NCBI GenBank assembly: GCA_945786985.1
Contig: CALZGC010000149.1
Coordinates: forward strand, 1-34,364
Direction of reading: 5' to 3'
From: an uncultured Nitrospirota bacterium
GTDB taxonomy: Bacteria; CG2-30-53-67
DNA: 34,364 nucleotides
The position numbers and the translations under genes were made by a program. Below the pieces are notes generated by a model. It ran no database searches and was not told the origin of the DNA. It saw nothing but the letters and a program-made list of their open reading frames with translations. Below are positions 24,824 to 34,363 of this stretch, piece by piece (the first letter of the stretch is position 1; each line of letters opens with the position of its first letter).

Positions 24824-27800
24824 ATACTTCCCGATGGCGTTGATGAACCATCCGTCAAAGTCGTAGTCGAGTTCCGTGAGGTCATCGGAGAAATCGGTGA
24901 AGTTGTACCCGAGACCGAGCTTGTAGTGCTCTCCAATATGCCGGGAGAGACCGGCCAGGAATCCCTGACGAGTGGACTCCGCTTCGTCGACGTTCAACCA
25001 CCGATACTCGAGCAGTGCATCCCAGTGCTGGATGAGGTGATAGTTGCCCCGAAGCGCGGCGAAGTTCGTCTGAGCCCGGAACCAGTCACCCCTGTTGCGA
25101 TCGACCCGAAGCTCCCCGATGCGTGAAGCCACTTTGCCGCCCAGGTCCCAGAACCGGTTGAGACGGTACAGCCCTTCGACGGAGAGCACGTGGGAGCGCT
25201 GATCGGTCCCGATGCCTTCCTGGGCCAGGCTGGGCAGATCGTAGAGGAAGGTGTACCGACCGAGCAGGTTGAAGCGATCATGATGAACGGGCCGATAGGC
25301 AAGCCCCAGCGCCGCCTCCGCAAAACGGGCGTCACCCAGCGCGTCGAGCGCATCCTCCGTACGGGACAGACTGAGTTTTCCGAGCCACGTGTAGTCCTGC
25401 GTCCATTTGTAATTCAGCAAATTGGTGGTCAGCCATTGGCGACGTCGCTCACTGCCCCGGTCTCGCCGATACTCGAGTTTGCTGCTGAGACGGGTCTGCC
25501 CTCTCCGGTAAAGGGCCGACAGGGTTCCCGCATCCCGCTCGATGCCGTCGTCGGTGTTGTCGTCCAGTCGACTCGACTGGAAAGAGGCGCCCAGGGACCA
25601 GTGTTTTGTGGCATCAAAATCGAGTCCGAAGACATGGGCAATGCCGGCCTTCCGGTCGCTGTGGCGGAACTGGTTCTCGTGGTAGACGCGCAATTGATTG
25701 CTCAAGCCGATCCGCTCACCCAGTGTGAAAATTCCGTATTCGTCACGATCGGTCCGGTCCGTCAGGAAGGTGTAACTCGTATAGACCTGATGGCAGTCGG
25801 TGATCCTGTAGTCCGTTCCCAGCAGAAGCGATCGCCCCCGATCGCCGTAGCTCGCTTCAGCCTTGACCGACAGCCGCTCGTTCCATTGGGTGTCGACGCC
25901 CACCGTGTAAAGATCGTTGTCCTCGTACGCGTCGTTCTTGTCGACCGTGGCCTGCGCAATACCGTAGACATTGACCCGCTCGGTCACGTCGTAACCCAAC
26001 TTCACCGCACCGAGCACAGCTTCTTTCTCCGCACCCATGTCCGGTGCGTCGCTGACGTAGCGCACCTCTAAGCCGAGCGTCGTCTTCTCGCCGCCGCGGT
26101 AGTCGGCCTGAATGCCGAAGGTCGTGTCGCGGCTCTGACCGTCACGGTTCAGGACCGTCCCCCGGGACGCAATGGAGAAGTTCTCATCCAACTGCAAAAG
26201 GACTTCACCGCCATACTCCTCTGAGCCCTGACCATCGGGAACTCGGGCCGTGGAGAAGCCCGCATCCCGGTCTTTCCACCACGCGGCGGCCGCACCTTCC
26301 CGCCGGCCGTCGGTGACTTCCGTGAAGTTGACCCGTGCCTCCACGCCCACGGCGGAGCCTTCGGTCTCCGCCATTGCAGGGGGGTTCCGTTTCGTGAAGC
26401 TCAATCCTCCGTCATCGGAGTGCCAGACATCGGCCTGGGCCGCCTCGGTCTCCGCATACTCCACCTTTACATAGGTGCCGGGGCCGGCCTTGAGCGTGAC
26501 GTCCGCTCCCTGCAGCGTATAATCCTCACCGCCCCGATTCTCATCAACATAGGTGGCCCCGATACCGACATGATCAGTTACCCACTGCCTGGCACGTCCA
26601 CCGACAGTGACATCCTCCGCTTCGAAGCTATCGGGGACATATTCGTAGTCGACCAGGAGCACCACCTCGTTTCCGTCGAGGGGTACATCCTTCACCAGCG
26701 ACGGCGCCGCCTGACGGGCCACCTGCAGCAGGGGCCGGGTCAGGATGATGCGTCCCTGCAATTCGTCGATGTCGTAGTCGGCGCCCTGCTCGAGGGTGTT
26801 GTTCTGGACGACCCGTTGACTGTCGCGGTCCCGCACTTCGACGCGGACCTTCTCCGATCCGGGTGCGATATCGGTATGTTTGAGGTAATAGAGGCTTCCG
26901 CCGGTCCCCAGGAACTCCGCGTGGCCCAGAACCGTCTGCGCTTCAGAGACAAAGAGACGCCCCTGCGTTCTGGCTTCGTCCAACGCCGTGGTCCCGGTGC
27001 TTTCATGAGACACCTGGGCACCGTAGAGACTCCGATTGTACTGGGCGAACTCATTGCCGGTCAGGCCCGTGTTGTAGTCACCCCAGAGGACCCGGGACTT
27101 GTCCCAATCGATGCGCAGGTAGAGACGGCCCTGGGAATCGACGTCCTGAAGGGTGGTCGAGTCGTCGCCGTAAACCGGATAATAGCGGTCGGGGTCGAGG
27201 CGACGGAAGAGGCTGCGCGGATCTTTGCGGTGCAGGTGGCGCAGCACGTTCTTCAGCTCCTCTTCCTCACTGTCCATCTGGGCCGTGATCAGGTATTTGC
27301 CCCGAACCTTTCCCTTCAGGTAGAAAGCCAGACGCCCTTCCACCAGGATGTCCTCGTCGTAGCGGTCATCCGCAGCCAGGGGTTCCACACTGCCGGAGAT
27401 ATGGTTCCCCGAGACCGTCACGTCGGCCAGACCGACCAGGAACATGTGCTTGCCCGTTACGTCCGCCGTCAGCGTCCTGCTGCAAGCCACTGCCTCGTCG
27501 GCCGTCAGCAGGGTCACGCCGAACTCGTGGGTCCCCACGGGCATCATGTATTCCACGGCAAACTCGCCGTCCGTGTTGACGGGAATCTCCTCACCGTTGA
27601 TCATGAGTGCATAGCCGCCGCCGAGCTCCTGGCCATGGATCCGTACCCGACTCCCATGAATGGGAATGTTTTGCCGGACCAAATCGCTTCTCCCGTAGAT
27701 GCTCCCCAGAGCATGCCCGGGAATCAGAGTCCCATCGTCGAAGTCCGGGGTCATGGCGGCAGATTGTGCTGTCACCAATCCGGCCAGGGCCTCTTCTGCT

Positions 27801-30800
27801 GCGGCCAGTCCGACATCGGCGGGAACCTCGAGCCCGAGCTCCGTATCGAGCAGCGTCATCTTGGGACCTCTTTCCTGCACTTCATGGACCCGCTCTTCAC
27901 CCCGGATGCTCAGCTCCACACGACGGTTCCTGGCCCGCCCGGCGGCCGTCTTGTTGCTCGCCACCGGCTCATCGGGGCCTCTGCCATCGACGAATATCGC
28001 ATCGCTCGACAAGCGAAGGAGCTGCTGCAAATATCGAGCCACGCTTCTCGCACGGGCTTCGGAGAGCACATGGTTGTCCGCAAACTCGTCTCGGTTTCCC
28101 GGCGCGATGGGGACGTCCGACGTGTGGCCAACCGCCTGGACGTGTATCTTCTCGACCCCCTGCCATTCTTCCGCTATCCTGCTCAGGGCCGCTCTGTCCT
28201 CCGCCCGGAGTTCGGCTTTTCGCCGGCCGAAGCGGGGCGTCAGGGTATAAACCTTGCTCTTGCTCACGATCACGACTTCGGGCGCCGGCGGTTCCAGGAC
28301 CAGAAGATTTCCGGAAAGCGGCGCACTGCCCCGCAGATTCTCTTCCAGTGTCAGGCGCGGTCCGATACCCCGAAGGGGCGTCACCGCCGCTGCAGTTCGA
28401 TCCTGCGTTCCACGGAAGGCACTGGCATGCACCAGTTGGACCGTTCGGGGACGGGTCTCGTCGACACGACCCGCCGCGTCGTAAGCCCGCAGCAGATAAA
28501 CCAGTTCATCGCCCGCCCGGAGTTTGCGCTGACCGGAAACCTCCCCGTTCCACATGGCATGCATCAGGCTCCGGCGGGGCATTCTGATTTTAGCGATCGG
28601 GGCCAGCCGGTCGCTGTCCTCCGCCCGATAGATCAGCACCTCCAATCGGTGGATAAAGACTGCATAATTGCTGTAGCCCCAGAAGGCCGCCGTTTCTGTG
28701 ATTCGGCCGTCAGACACGGGCAGTGTCTCCGGACCGGCCACTGCGAGCCGCGGGTCGACGACGGATGGGTCCTCCGTGGCCCAGAGCCTGCCGCCGCCCG
28801 GAACTTCCACGACAAACCGGCCGCTGAGATCCACCCGGCGGCTGCTCCGACGGACGGCAGCAGATCCGGTGACCTCACGTTTCGTTTGACTCTCTGGGGT
28901 GATAATCTCCACCACATAACCGTCCGCCGTCCGGCAATGATCGATGGTGCACGCGTCACCGGAAGGCTCCTCGGCACATGCCGAGGGGATCAGGAACTCA
29001 CTCAAAGCGGCCACGGCACGGCTGAAGCCTGTCTTCCAGCTCACGTCTTTGGCTTTACTTTCCCGCCGCGAGGCCTGCGGTTCCTGGAGTGCCCCGGGAC
29101 CTGCCGATTCCGCCTCCCGTCGGATCTCGATTCTGATCTGTCGCATCAGTTCCTCGCCAAGGAGTCCTTTCAAGGCTTCGTAAATCTTCCGGGCGCGCCG
29201 CTGACTGAGGTCCGGGGCCTCCGGCCCAGCCTCTTTTTCCGCGGTCGAAAGCAGCGCGTCCTTCGCACCGGCACCTCGGATATAGAGCTCGATCCGCCTG
29301 TTGAGGGCCCGCCCTTCCGGCGTCTCATTGCTTGCAACCGGTTCGTTGGGGCCTTTCCCCCGGGCGGTGAGCCGATCAGGCGTGAGCCCCAGTCTCTCCC
29401 GCAGGTACCGTGCGACACTCCCGGCCCGGGCTTCCGACAAGGCATGGTTGTCGGCGAACTCCGTCCGGTTGGCAGGGGCAATGGGGACGTTGTCCGTATG
29501 GCCGACGACCTCGATGCGAATATCCGAAATGGCGCGCCATTGTTGCGCGAGCCGGTCCAACACCGCCCGCTGACTCCGGGAGAGAGAGGCCTTGCGCTTG
29601 CCAAAGCGTTTTTTCAGAGTATGAAGGGCCGGAATCCCGGAGTCGGTCCGATCTCTGTCATGGACTCTCTCGTCCGCCGTCTCCCGGTGTCCCTGGATAT
29701 AGAGGGTGCCGCCCCCGTGCTCGCGAAGCCGGTCCGCCAGATCCCCGATCAAAGGCATATACTCGGTGCGGATTTTGTCGCTGCCCCGTTCAAAGAAGAT
29801 CTCGCCCAGCTTGACTTCGATGGACTCGCAGCAAGGCTCCTGGTCCGGCCGGCGCACGCCGAAGTCAAATCGATTGAGAAGTCCCTGGGTGATGCGTTTG
29901 ACGCGGGGGTTCTCGGTGGTAAAGACCGTCCCGTCGGGAAGCGTGGAGGGGTCGACTTTCAGAATGAAATTACGCCCGCGGTCAAACCGCCCGCCTTCGA
30001 TGCCGGCCAGGTGATACCGGCCGTAGGCATCGGTTTCAACGACCAGACCGCTCACGGTCGCCAACCGCACGCCCGGAATCCCCTCCTCGCCCGGGTCCTG
30101 CCAGCCGTCGCCGTTGCGGTCATTGAAGACTTTCCCGATGATGGTCGTCTGTTCGAAGTCGGGATCGGAGGTGATCTCGACGGTCGCCTGGGCACGGTTG
30201 CCGATCTGAGTGCCTCCGCTGAAGGGCGCGGCGCTGTTCACATAGCCCCCCGGAACGACGCCGGAACCGATGCGCAGCACGTATGTCAGCGTGACGGTTT
30301 CGCCGGCCGGGATGTCGATGCCGCCGAATCTGACGGGACGCGCGCCCGTGACCGTCACACCAGTCTCCTCTCCGTCCAGACGGGCCGACTCCTTGACATA
30401 ACTGAAACCGGCCGGGATGGTGTCCACCAGGGTCACGTCGAGGAGATCTACGTTATTGAGCGTGATGTTCTCCAGGGTAACGCGGTAGCGTACCATCTCT
30501 CCCAGTGTCGCTCGGCTTCGGTCCGCGGTCTTGACGGTTCTCACACTGAAGCCATTCGGGACTAGAGGATCGAGAGGAAGATGATTGTTGATGATATCGG
30601 GATCCCCGCTGGCCAGCTGGAAGCTGAGATAGTAATCGGTGCTGTCGCCCATGGCTGGGACGGAGAAGGTGGGCACGATCTGAACCGGATTCGGCAGCCC
30701 CGTCGGGTCAAAGGGCCCGGAAAGCGGGGGAATTTCCGTTGAGGGCGCGCTCACATAACCGGACGGCGCGCTCCAGACAATGGCGTAGACGTCATCCGAG

Positions 30801-33800
30801 GCACACGACGGATCCGCCCCAAGGGCGACATCAAAACGGTATGCCCCGTCGCTCCCTGTGACCTGCCCCTGCTGGCCGGCCCCCAGGCAGCTGTTGGCCA
30901 CAGGCACGCCGGACGAATTCATCAACGTCAGGGTTACACCGGTGAGGGGCGTCCGGGCCTGAGCGTCATAGACGATGCCGCTCGGATCCACCGGGAGATT
31001 CTGGTCGATGACGGTCGTGCCGGCGGGGAGGGTCACGCCGTCCAGGCGCTCCCACACCACATTTGTCTCGGGATGCCGCAGGACGACGGAATAGCCGGTA
31101 TCGGGAACCAGGTTGTTCACGCTGTAGGATCCATCGGCGGCGACCGACGTTGTGGCGAGCAGCACAGCACCTTTGACGATTTCAACGGTCCAGCCGTTGA
31201 GCGGACTCTCCGTCCCATCGAAGAAATCGTTTCCGTTCCCATCGATCCAGGCGTAGCCTTCTATGGCCGCAAGCCCCTGAACCACATCGGTATCGGTTCT
31301 GACGGCGCTGCCTCCGGATGCGGTGAGGTTGTCCATGTAAGTGACGGTGACGGTATCGCTCCCCTGCGTGTTGAGCACACCGTCATTGTCGGTGCCGGCG
31401 CTCGTGCCGAACGTGGTCGGGAGGGACCCCGAGAAGATGCCGGTGCTGGGCCCTGTTTCGGTCAGGGTCACCTGTTCGAGCTCACCGGTCATATCGTTGA
31501 GGACGTCCACCATGACACTCTCTGCGGCCGTCGCGTTCACGTCGAGGTCCGCATCGGTCACGGTGATCGTGAGGGTGTCTCCGGGGAAGCTCGTCGGCGT
31601 AATGGTGACGACACCGTCGACGCCGCCCTGCACGGTGTCGACATCCGTCAGTGTTGCCGTGCCGTTCGTCGAGGTCAGCGTATCGTTATAGGTAACCGTG
31701 ATCGTATCACCGGCCTGGGTATTGAAGCTGCCGTCGTTGGGGGCGCCGGCCACCGTACCGAACGTGGTTGCAACGGTGGCGGAGAAGAGACCCGTATCCG
31801 GGCCCGTCTCCGTGAGAGTGAGCGGCTCTCCTTCACCGGTCATATCGTTCACCAGGGCTACGACAACCGATTCCACAATGGCCCCGTCTGTATTCAGGTC
31901 GGCATCGACGACCTCTACATCCAACGTGTCTCCGGGGCGGGAGAATTCCGTAATGGTTACCGTCCCGTCGTTGCCCGAATCATCATTCCCGATGGTGCCC
32001 AGACCCTGGTTGTCGGAGACAGTGGCTCCTGACGGATTGGAGAGATCCAGGGTGAAGGTTTCATCCGATTCCACCGCGGCATCCCCAATGGCATTCACCG
32101 TTATCGCGGCCGTGGTGCTGCCGACGGGAATCGTGAGTGTTCCGGACGTTGCGCTGTAATCAGAATCTGCGGTCGTCGCCGTGCCGTCGGTCGTGGTGTA
32201 GTCCACAGTCACATCGCTCGTACTCGGATTCGTCAGGCTGACAGTGAAGGTGAACGCTGTTGTGCCGGAGTTGCCTTCGTTGATGCTGATGTCGTCGATG
32301 CTGATCGTCGCGGCATCGTCGTTCTGGATCGTCCCCGATCCCTGGCTGTCTGCAATCGTGGCCCCCGAGGGATTTGACAAATCCAGCGTGAACCCCTCAT
32401 CGGCCTCCACGGTAACGTCGCCGGTCACGTTCACCGTGACCGTCTTGCTCGTCTCTCCCGGCAGAAATGTCAAACTGGTGGCTGGAATTGCGGTGTAATC
32501 GACTCCCCCTGTGGCCGTACCATCGGTTGTCTGATAGTCGACGGTCACATTGCCGGCGCTCGGGTTAGACAAGGCAACCGTGAAATTAAAGGCCGTGGTG
32601 CCGGCGTTTCCTTCGGCAAGGCTCACATCGTCAACGGAAAGTGTGGTGCCGTCATCGTTTCGGATGGTTCCCACTCCCTGATTATCGGAGATGGTTGCGC
32701 CGGAAGGATTGGACAGGTCCATAGTGAAGCTCTCGTCCACTTCTACGGTCGCATCGCCATTGACATTCACCGTGATTGCATTGCTCAGGCTCCCGGCCGG
32801 AATGGTCAACATGCCCGCGGCCGCCGCGTAGTCGGCATCGACTGTCGTGGCCGTACCGTCGACCGTCGTGTAGTCGACGGTCACATCGGTCGCACTCGGA
32901 TTCGTCAGACTGACAGTGAAGGTGAACGCCGTCGTGCCGGCATTGCCTTCGTTGACACTGACATCATCAATACTGATAGCGGTGGCATCGTCGTTGTTAA
33001 TGGTCCCGAGACCCTGGTTGTCGCTGATCGTGGCGCCGACCGGATTGGAGAGACCGACGGTGAATGTCTCGTTCCCCTCCACCTTGGCATCCCCGGTGAC
33101 GTCTACCGTGATCTGGCCGCTGGTGCTGCCCGCCGGGATTGTCAGGGTGCCCGACGCTGCCGTGTAATCCGAGTCGGCCGTCGTGGCCGTGCCGTCGGTC
33201 GTCGTGTAATCCACGGTGACGTCCGAGGCGCTTGGATTGGTGAGGCTGACGGTGAAGATAAACGCCGCGGTCCCAGAGTTGCCCTCAGCCACCGTCACGT
33301 CATCGATCGAAAGGCCGGTGGCATCATCGTTATTGATGGTCCCAAGCCCCTGGTTGTCGGTGATCGCAGCGCCGACCGGATTCGAAAGATCCACCGTGAA
33401 AGTTTCATTTCCCTCCACCTTCGCATCCCCGACAGCGTTCACGGTGATCTGGGCCGTGGTGCTCCCGGCAGGCATCGTGAGTGTCCCTGACTCTGTACCG
33501 TAGTCCGAGTCGGCCGTCGTGGCCGTGCCGTCTGTGGTGGTGTAATCGACGGTGACATCGGTCGCGCTGGGATTCGTGAGACTAACGGTGAAGGTAAACG
33601 CCGTGGTCCCCGAATTGCCCTCGGCGACGGTCACATCGTCAATCGAGATCGCCGTGGCGTCATCGTTATTGATGGTCCCGAGCCCCTGATTATCGGTAAT
33701 CGTGGCACCGACCGGGTTGGAGAGATCCACCGTGAACGTCTCATTCCCTTCCACCTTGTTATCGCCGGTGACGTTGACCGTGATCTGCCCCGTCGTGCTG

Positions 33801-34363
33801 CCGGCCGGAATCGTCAGCGTGCCCGAGGCCGCGGCGTAGTCGGAATCGCCGGTCGTGGCTGATCCGTCAGTGGTCGTGTAATCGACGCTCACATCGGTCG
33901 CGCTGGGATTCGTCAGGCTGACCGTGAAGGTGAACGCCGTTGTGCCGGAATTGCCCTCATTGATACTGACGTCGTCGATGCTCACAACGGTTGAGTCATC
34001 GTTCAGGATCGTCCCCAAGCCCTGGTTGTCCGCCAGGGTGGCGCCCACCGGATTGGAGAGTTCCACCGTAAACGTTTCGTCGGCCTCTACGGTGACGTCG
34101 CCGCTTCCATTCACCGTGACCGTCTTGCTCGTCTCCCCCGGTAGAAGGGTCAGCGTCGTAACACCAATTGCAGCGTAATCGACCCCAGCGCTCGCCGTAC
34201 CGTCAGAGGTCTGATAATCAACGCTCACAATACCGGCACTGGGGTTGGACAGGGAGACGGTAAAACTGAAAGCCGTCGTGCCGGCGTTGCCTTCGGCAAG
34301 GCTCACATCGTCAATGGAAAAGGTGGTGCCGTCATCGTTCCGGATGGTCCCGACCCCTTGACT
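24821..34363 (-). CDS. Giant surface protein: Calx-beta/Ig-like/SdrD-like/DUF11 domains, two OmpA-like domains, C-terminal beta-barrel (5' end outside window)
   Basis: At least 3180 residues; the frame is open to the right edge, so the N-terminus and signal peptide are not visible. Domains in order: seven Calx-beta repeats of about 112 residues (visible residues 1-800), two Ig-like repeats of about 115 residues with DADLN and ETGP[DS]TG (to about 1030), an SdrD-B/Cna-B-like unit (IEGYAWIDGNGNDFFDG) and a second carboxypeptidase-like one, a DUF11 domain (TVKTADRSRATLGEMVRYRV), another SdrD-B unit (VFNDRNGDGWQDPGEEGIPG), and two OmpA-like peptidoglycan-binding domains (GHTDNVPIAP...LSEARAGSVARYL at about 29.27-29.61 kb; GHTSDVPIAP...LSEARARSVARYL at about 27.88-28.25 kb). 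Alternating beta-strands follow and end in FINAIGKY, an outer-membrane beta-signal-like end with terminal Tyr. A likely adhesin or surface scaffold anchored in both outer membrane and cell wall. Its TAG stop belongs to repeat copy 4. Confidence 0.88.
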   Translation of the reverse strand, partial: SQGVGTIRNDDGTTFSIDDVSLAEGNAGTTAFSFTVSLSNPSAGIVSVDYQTSDGTASAGVDYAAIGVTTLTLLPGETSKTVTVNGSGDVTVEADETFTVELSNPVGATLADNQGLGTILNDDSTVVSIDDVSINEGNSGTTAFTFTVSLTNPSATDVSVDYTTTDGSATTGDSDYAAASGTLTIPAGSTTGQITVNVTGDNKVEGNETFTVDLSNPVGATITDNQGLGTINNDDATAISIDDVTVAEGNSGTTAFTFTVSLTNPSATDVTVDYTTTDGTATTADSDYGTESGTLTMPAGSTTAQITVNAVGDAKVEGNETFTVDLSNPVGAAITDNQGLGTINNDDATGLSIDDVTVAEGNSGTAAFIFTVSLTNPSASDVTVDYTTTDGTATTADSDYTAASGTLTIPAGSTSGQITVDVTGDAKVEGNETFTVGLSNPVGATISDNQGLGTINNDDATAISIDDVSVNEGNAGTTAFTFTVSLTNPSATDVTVDYTTVDGTATTVDADYAAAAGMLTIPAGSLSNAITVNVNGDATVEVDESFTMDLSNPSGATISDNQGVGTIRNDDGTTLSVDDVSLAEGNAGTTAFNFTVALSNPSAGNVTVDYQTTDGTATGGVDYTAIPATSLTFLPGETSKTVTVNVTGDVTVEADEGFTLDLSNPSGATIADSQGSGTIQNDDAATISIDDISINEGNSGTTAFTFTVSLTNPSTSDVTVDYTTTDGTATTADSDYSATSGTLTIPVGSTTAAITVNAIGDAAVESDETFTLDLSNPSGATVSDNQGLGTIGNDDSGNDGTVTITEFSRPGDTLDVEVVDADLNTDGAIVESVVVALVNDMTGEGEPLTLTETGPDTGLFSATVATTFGTVAGAPNDGSFNTQAGDTITVTYNDTLTSTNGTATLTDVDTVQGGVDGVVTITPTSFPGDTLTITVTDADLDVNATAAESVMVDVLNDMTGELEQVTLTETGPSTGIFSGSLPTTFGTSAGTDNDGVLNTQGSDTVTVTYMDNLTASGGSAVRTDTDVVQGLAAIEGYAWIDGNGNDFFDGTESPLNGWTVEIVKGAVLLATTSVAADGSYSVNNLVPDTGYSVVLRHPETNVVWERLDGVTLPAGTTVIDQNLPVDPSGIVYDAQARTPLTGVTLTLMNSSGVPVANSCLGAGQQGQVTGSDGAYRFDVALGADPSCASDDVYAIVWSAPSGYVSAPSTEIPPLSGPFDPTGLPNPVQIVPTFSVPAMGDSTDYYLSFQLASGDPDIINNHLPLDPLVPNGFSVRTVKTADRSRATLGEMVRYRVTLENITLNNVDLLDVTLVDTIPAGFSYVKESARLDGEETGVTVTGARPVRFGGIDIPAGETVTLTYVLRIGSGVVPGGYVNSAAPFSGGTQIGNRAQATVEITSDPDFEQTTIIGKVFNDRNGDGWQDPGEEGIPGVRLATVSGLVVETDAYGRYHLAGIEGGRFDRGRNFILKVDPSTLPDGTVFTTENPRVKRITQGLLNRFDFGVRRPDQEPCCESIEVKLGEIFFERGSDKIRTEYMPLIGDLADRLREHGGGTLYIQGHRETADERVHDRDRTDSGIPALHTLKKRFGKRKASLSRSQRAVLDRLAQQWRAISDIRIEVVGHTDNVPIAPANRTEFADNHALSEARAGSVARYLRERLGLTPDRLTARGKGPNEPVASNETPEGRALNRRIELYIRGAGAKDALLSTAEKEAGPEAPDLSQRRARKIYEALKGLLGEELMRQIRIEIRREAESAGPGALQEPQASRRESKAKDVSWKTGFSRAVAALSEFLIPSACAEEPSGDACTIDHCRTADGYVVEIITPESQTKREVTGSAAVRRSSRRVDLSGRFVVEVPGGGRLWATEDPSVVDPRLAVAGPETLPVSDGRITETAAFWGYSNYAVFIHRLEVLIYRAEDSDRLAPIAKIRMPRRSLMHAMWNGEVSGQRKLRAGDELVYLLRAYDAAGRVDETRPRTVQLVHASAFRGTQDRTAAAVTPLRGIGPRLTLEENLRGSAPLSGNLLVLEPPAPEVVIVSKSKVYTLTPRFGRRKAELRAEDRAALSRIAEEWQGVEKIHVQAVGHTSDVPIAPGNRDEFADNHVLSEARARSVARYLQQLLRLSSDAIFVDGRGPDEPVASNKTAAGRARNRRVELSIRGEERVHEVQERGPKMTLLDTELGLEVPADVGLAAAEEALAGLVTAQSAAMTPDFDDGTLIPGHALGSIYGRSDLVRQNIPIHGSRVRIHGQELGGGYALMINGEEIPVNTDGEFAVEYMMPVGTHEFGVTLLTADEAVACSRTLTADVTGKHMFLVGLADVTVSGNHISGSVEPLAADDRYDEDILVEGRLAFYLKGKVRGKYLITAQMDSEEEELKNVLRHLHRKDPRSLFRRLDPDRYYPVYGDDSTTLQDVDSQGRLYLRIDWDKSRVLWGDYNTGLTGNEFAQYNRSLYGAQVSHESTGTTALDEARTQGRLFVSEAQTVLGHAEFLGTGGSLYYLKHTDIAPGSEKVRVEVRDRDSQRVVQNNTLEQGADYDIDELQGRIILTRPLLQVARQAAPSLVKDVPLDGNEVVLLVDYEYVPDSFEAEDVTVGGRARQWVTDHVGIGATYVDENRGGEDYTLQGADVTLKAGPGTYVKVEYAETEAAQADVWHSDDGGLSFTKRNPPAMAETEGSAVGVEARVNFTEVTDGRREGAAAAWWKDRDAGFSTARVPDGQGSEEYGGEVLLQLDENFSIASRGTVLNRDGQSRDTTFGIQADYRGGEKTTLGLEVRYVSDAPDMGAEKEAVLGAVKLGYDVTERVNVYGIAQATVDKNDAYEDNDLYTVGVDTQWNERLSVKAEASYGDRGRSLLLGTDYRITDCHQVYTSYTFLTDRTDRDEYGIFTLGERIGLSNQLRVYHENQFRHSDRKAGIAHVFGLDFDATKHWSLGASFQSSRLDDNTDDGIERDAGTLSALYRRGQTRLSSKLEYRRDRGSERRRQWLTTNLLNYKWTQDYTWLGKLSLSRTEDALDALGDARFAEAALGLAYRPVHHDRFNLLGRYTFLYDLPSLAQEGIGTDQRSHVLSVEGLYRLNRFWDLGGKVASRIGELRVDRNRGDWFRAQTNFAALRGNYHLIQHWDALLEYRWLNVDEAESTRQGFLAGLSRHIGEHYKLGLGYNFTDFSDDLTELDYDFDGWFINAIGKY
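31275..31968 (-). repeat. Two Ig-like repeats inside the giant gene
   Basis: Two units of about 345 bases encode similar segments: GDTLDVEVVDADLNTDGA and GDTLTITVTDADLDVNAT, LTETGPDTGLFSATVATTFG and LTETGPSTGIFSGSLPTTFG, ending DTVQGG and DVVQGL. The pairing indicates a duplication within the gene. Confidence 0.8.
31970..34363 (-). repeat. Tandem Calx-beta repeats (period about 335 bases)
   Basis: Seven units of about 112 residues, each starting with a form of SIDDVxxxEGNxGTTAFxFTV and ending NQGxGTIxNDD. Subtypes are visible: SLAEGNAG with a YQTSDGTA/YQTTDGTA body (units 1 and 6), SINEGNSG (2 and 7), TVAEGNSG (3 and 4), SVNEGNAG (5). Calx-beta domains bind calcium and stack as rods. Confidence 0.9.

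Noticed and set aside
26420-30565. A 1381-codon open frame on the + strand, antisense to the giant gene
   Set aside because: It is a mirror of GC-rich codon use in the giant gene; the sense strand has clear domains and the antisense product has none and no ribosome site.
31970-34363. Regular repeats of about 335 bases, considered as a CRISPR or satellite array
   Set aside because: Units are long, in frame and encode Calx-beta domains; no short identical repeats with unique spacers.
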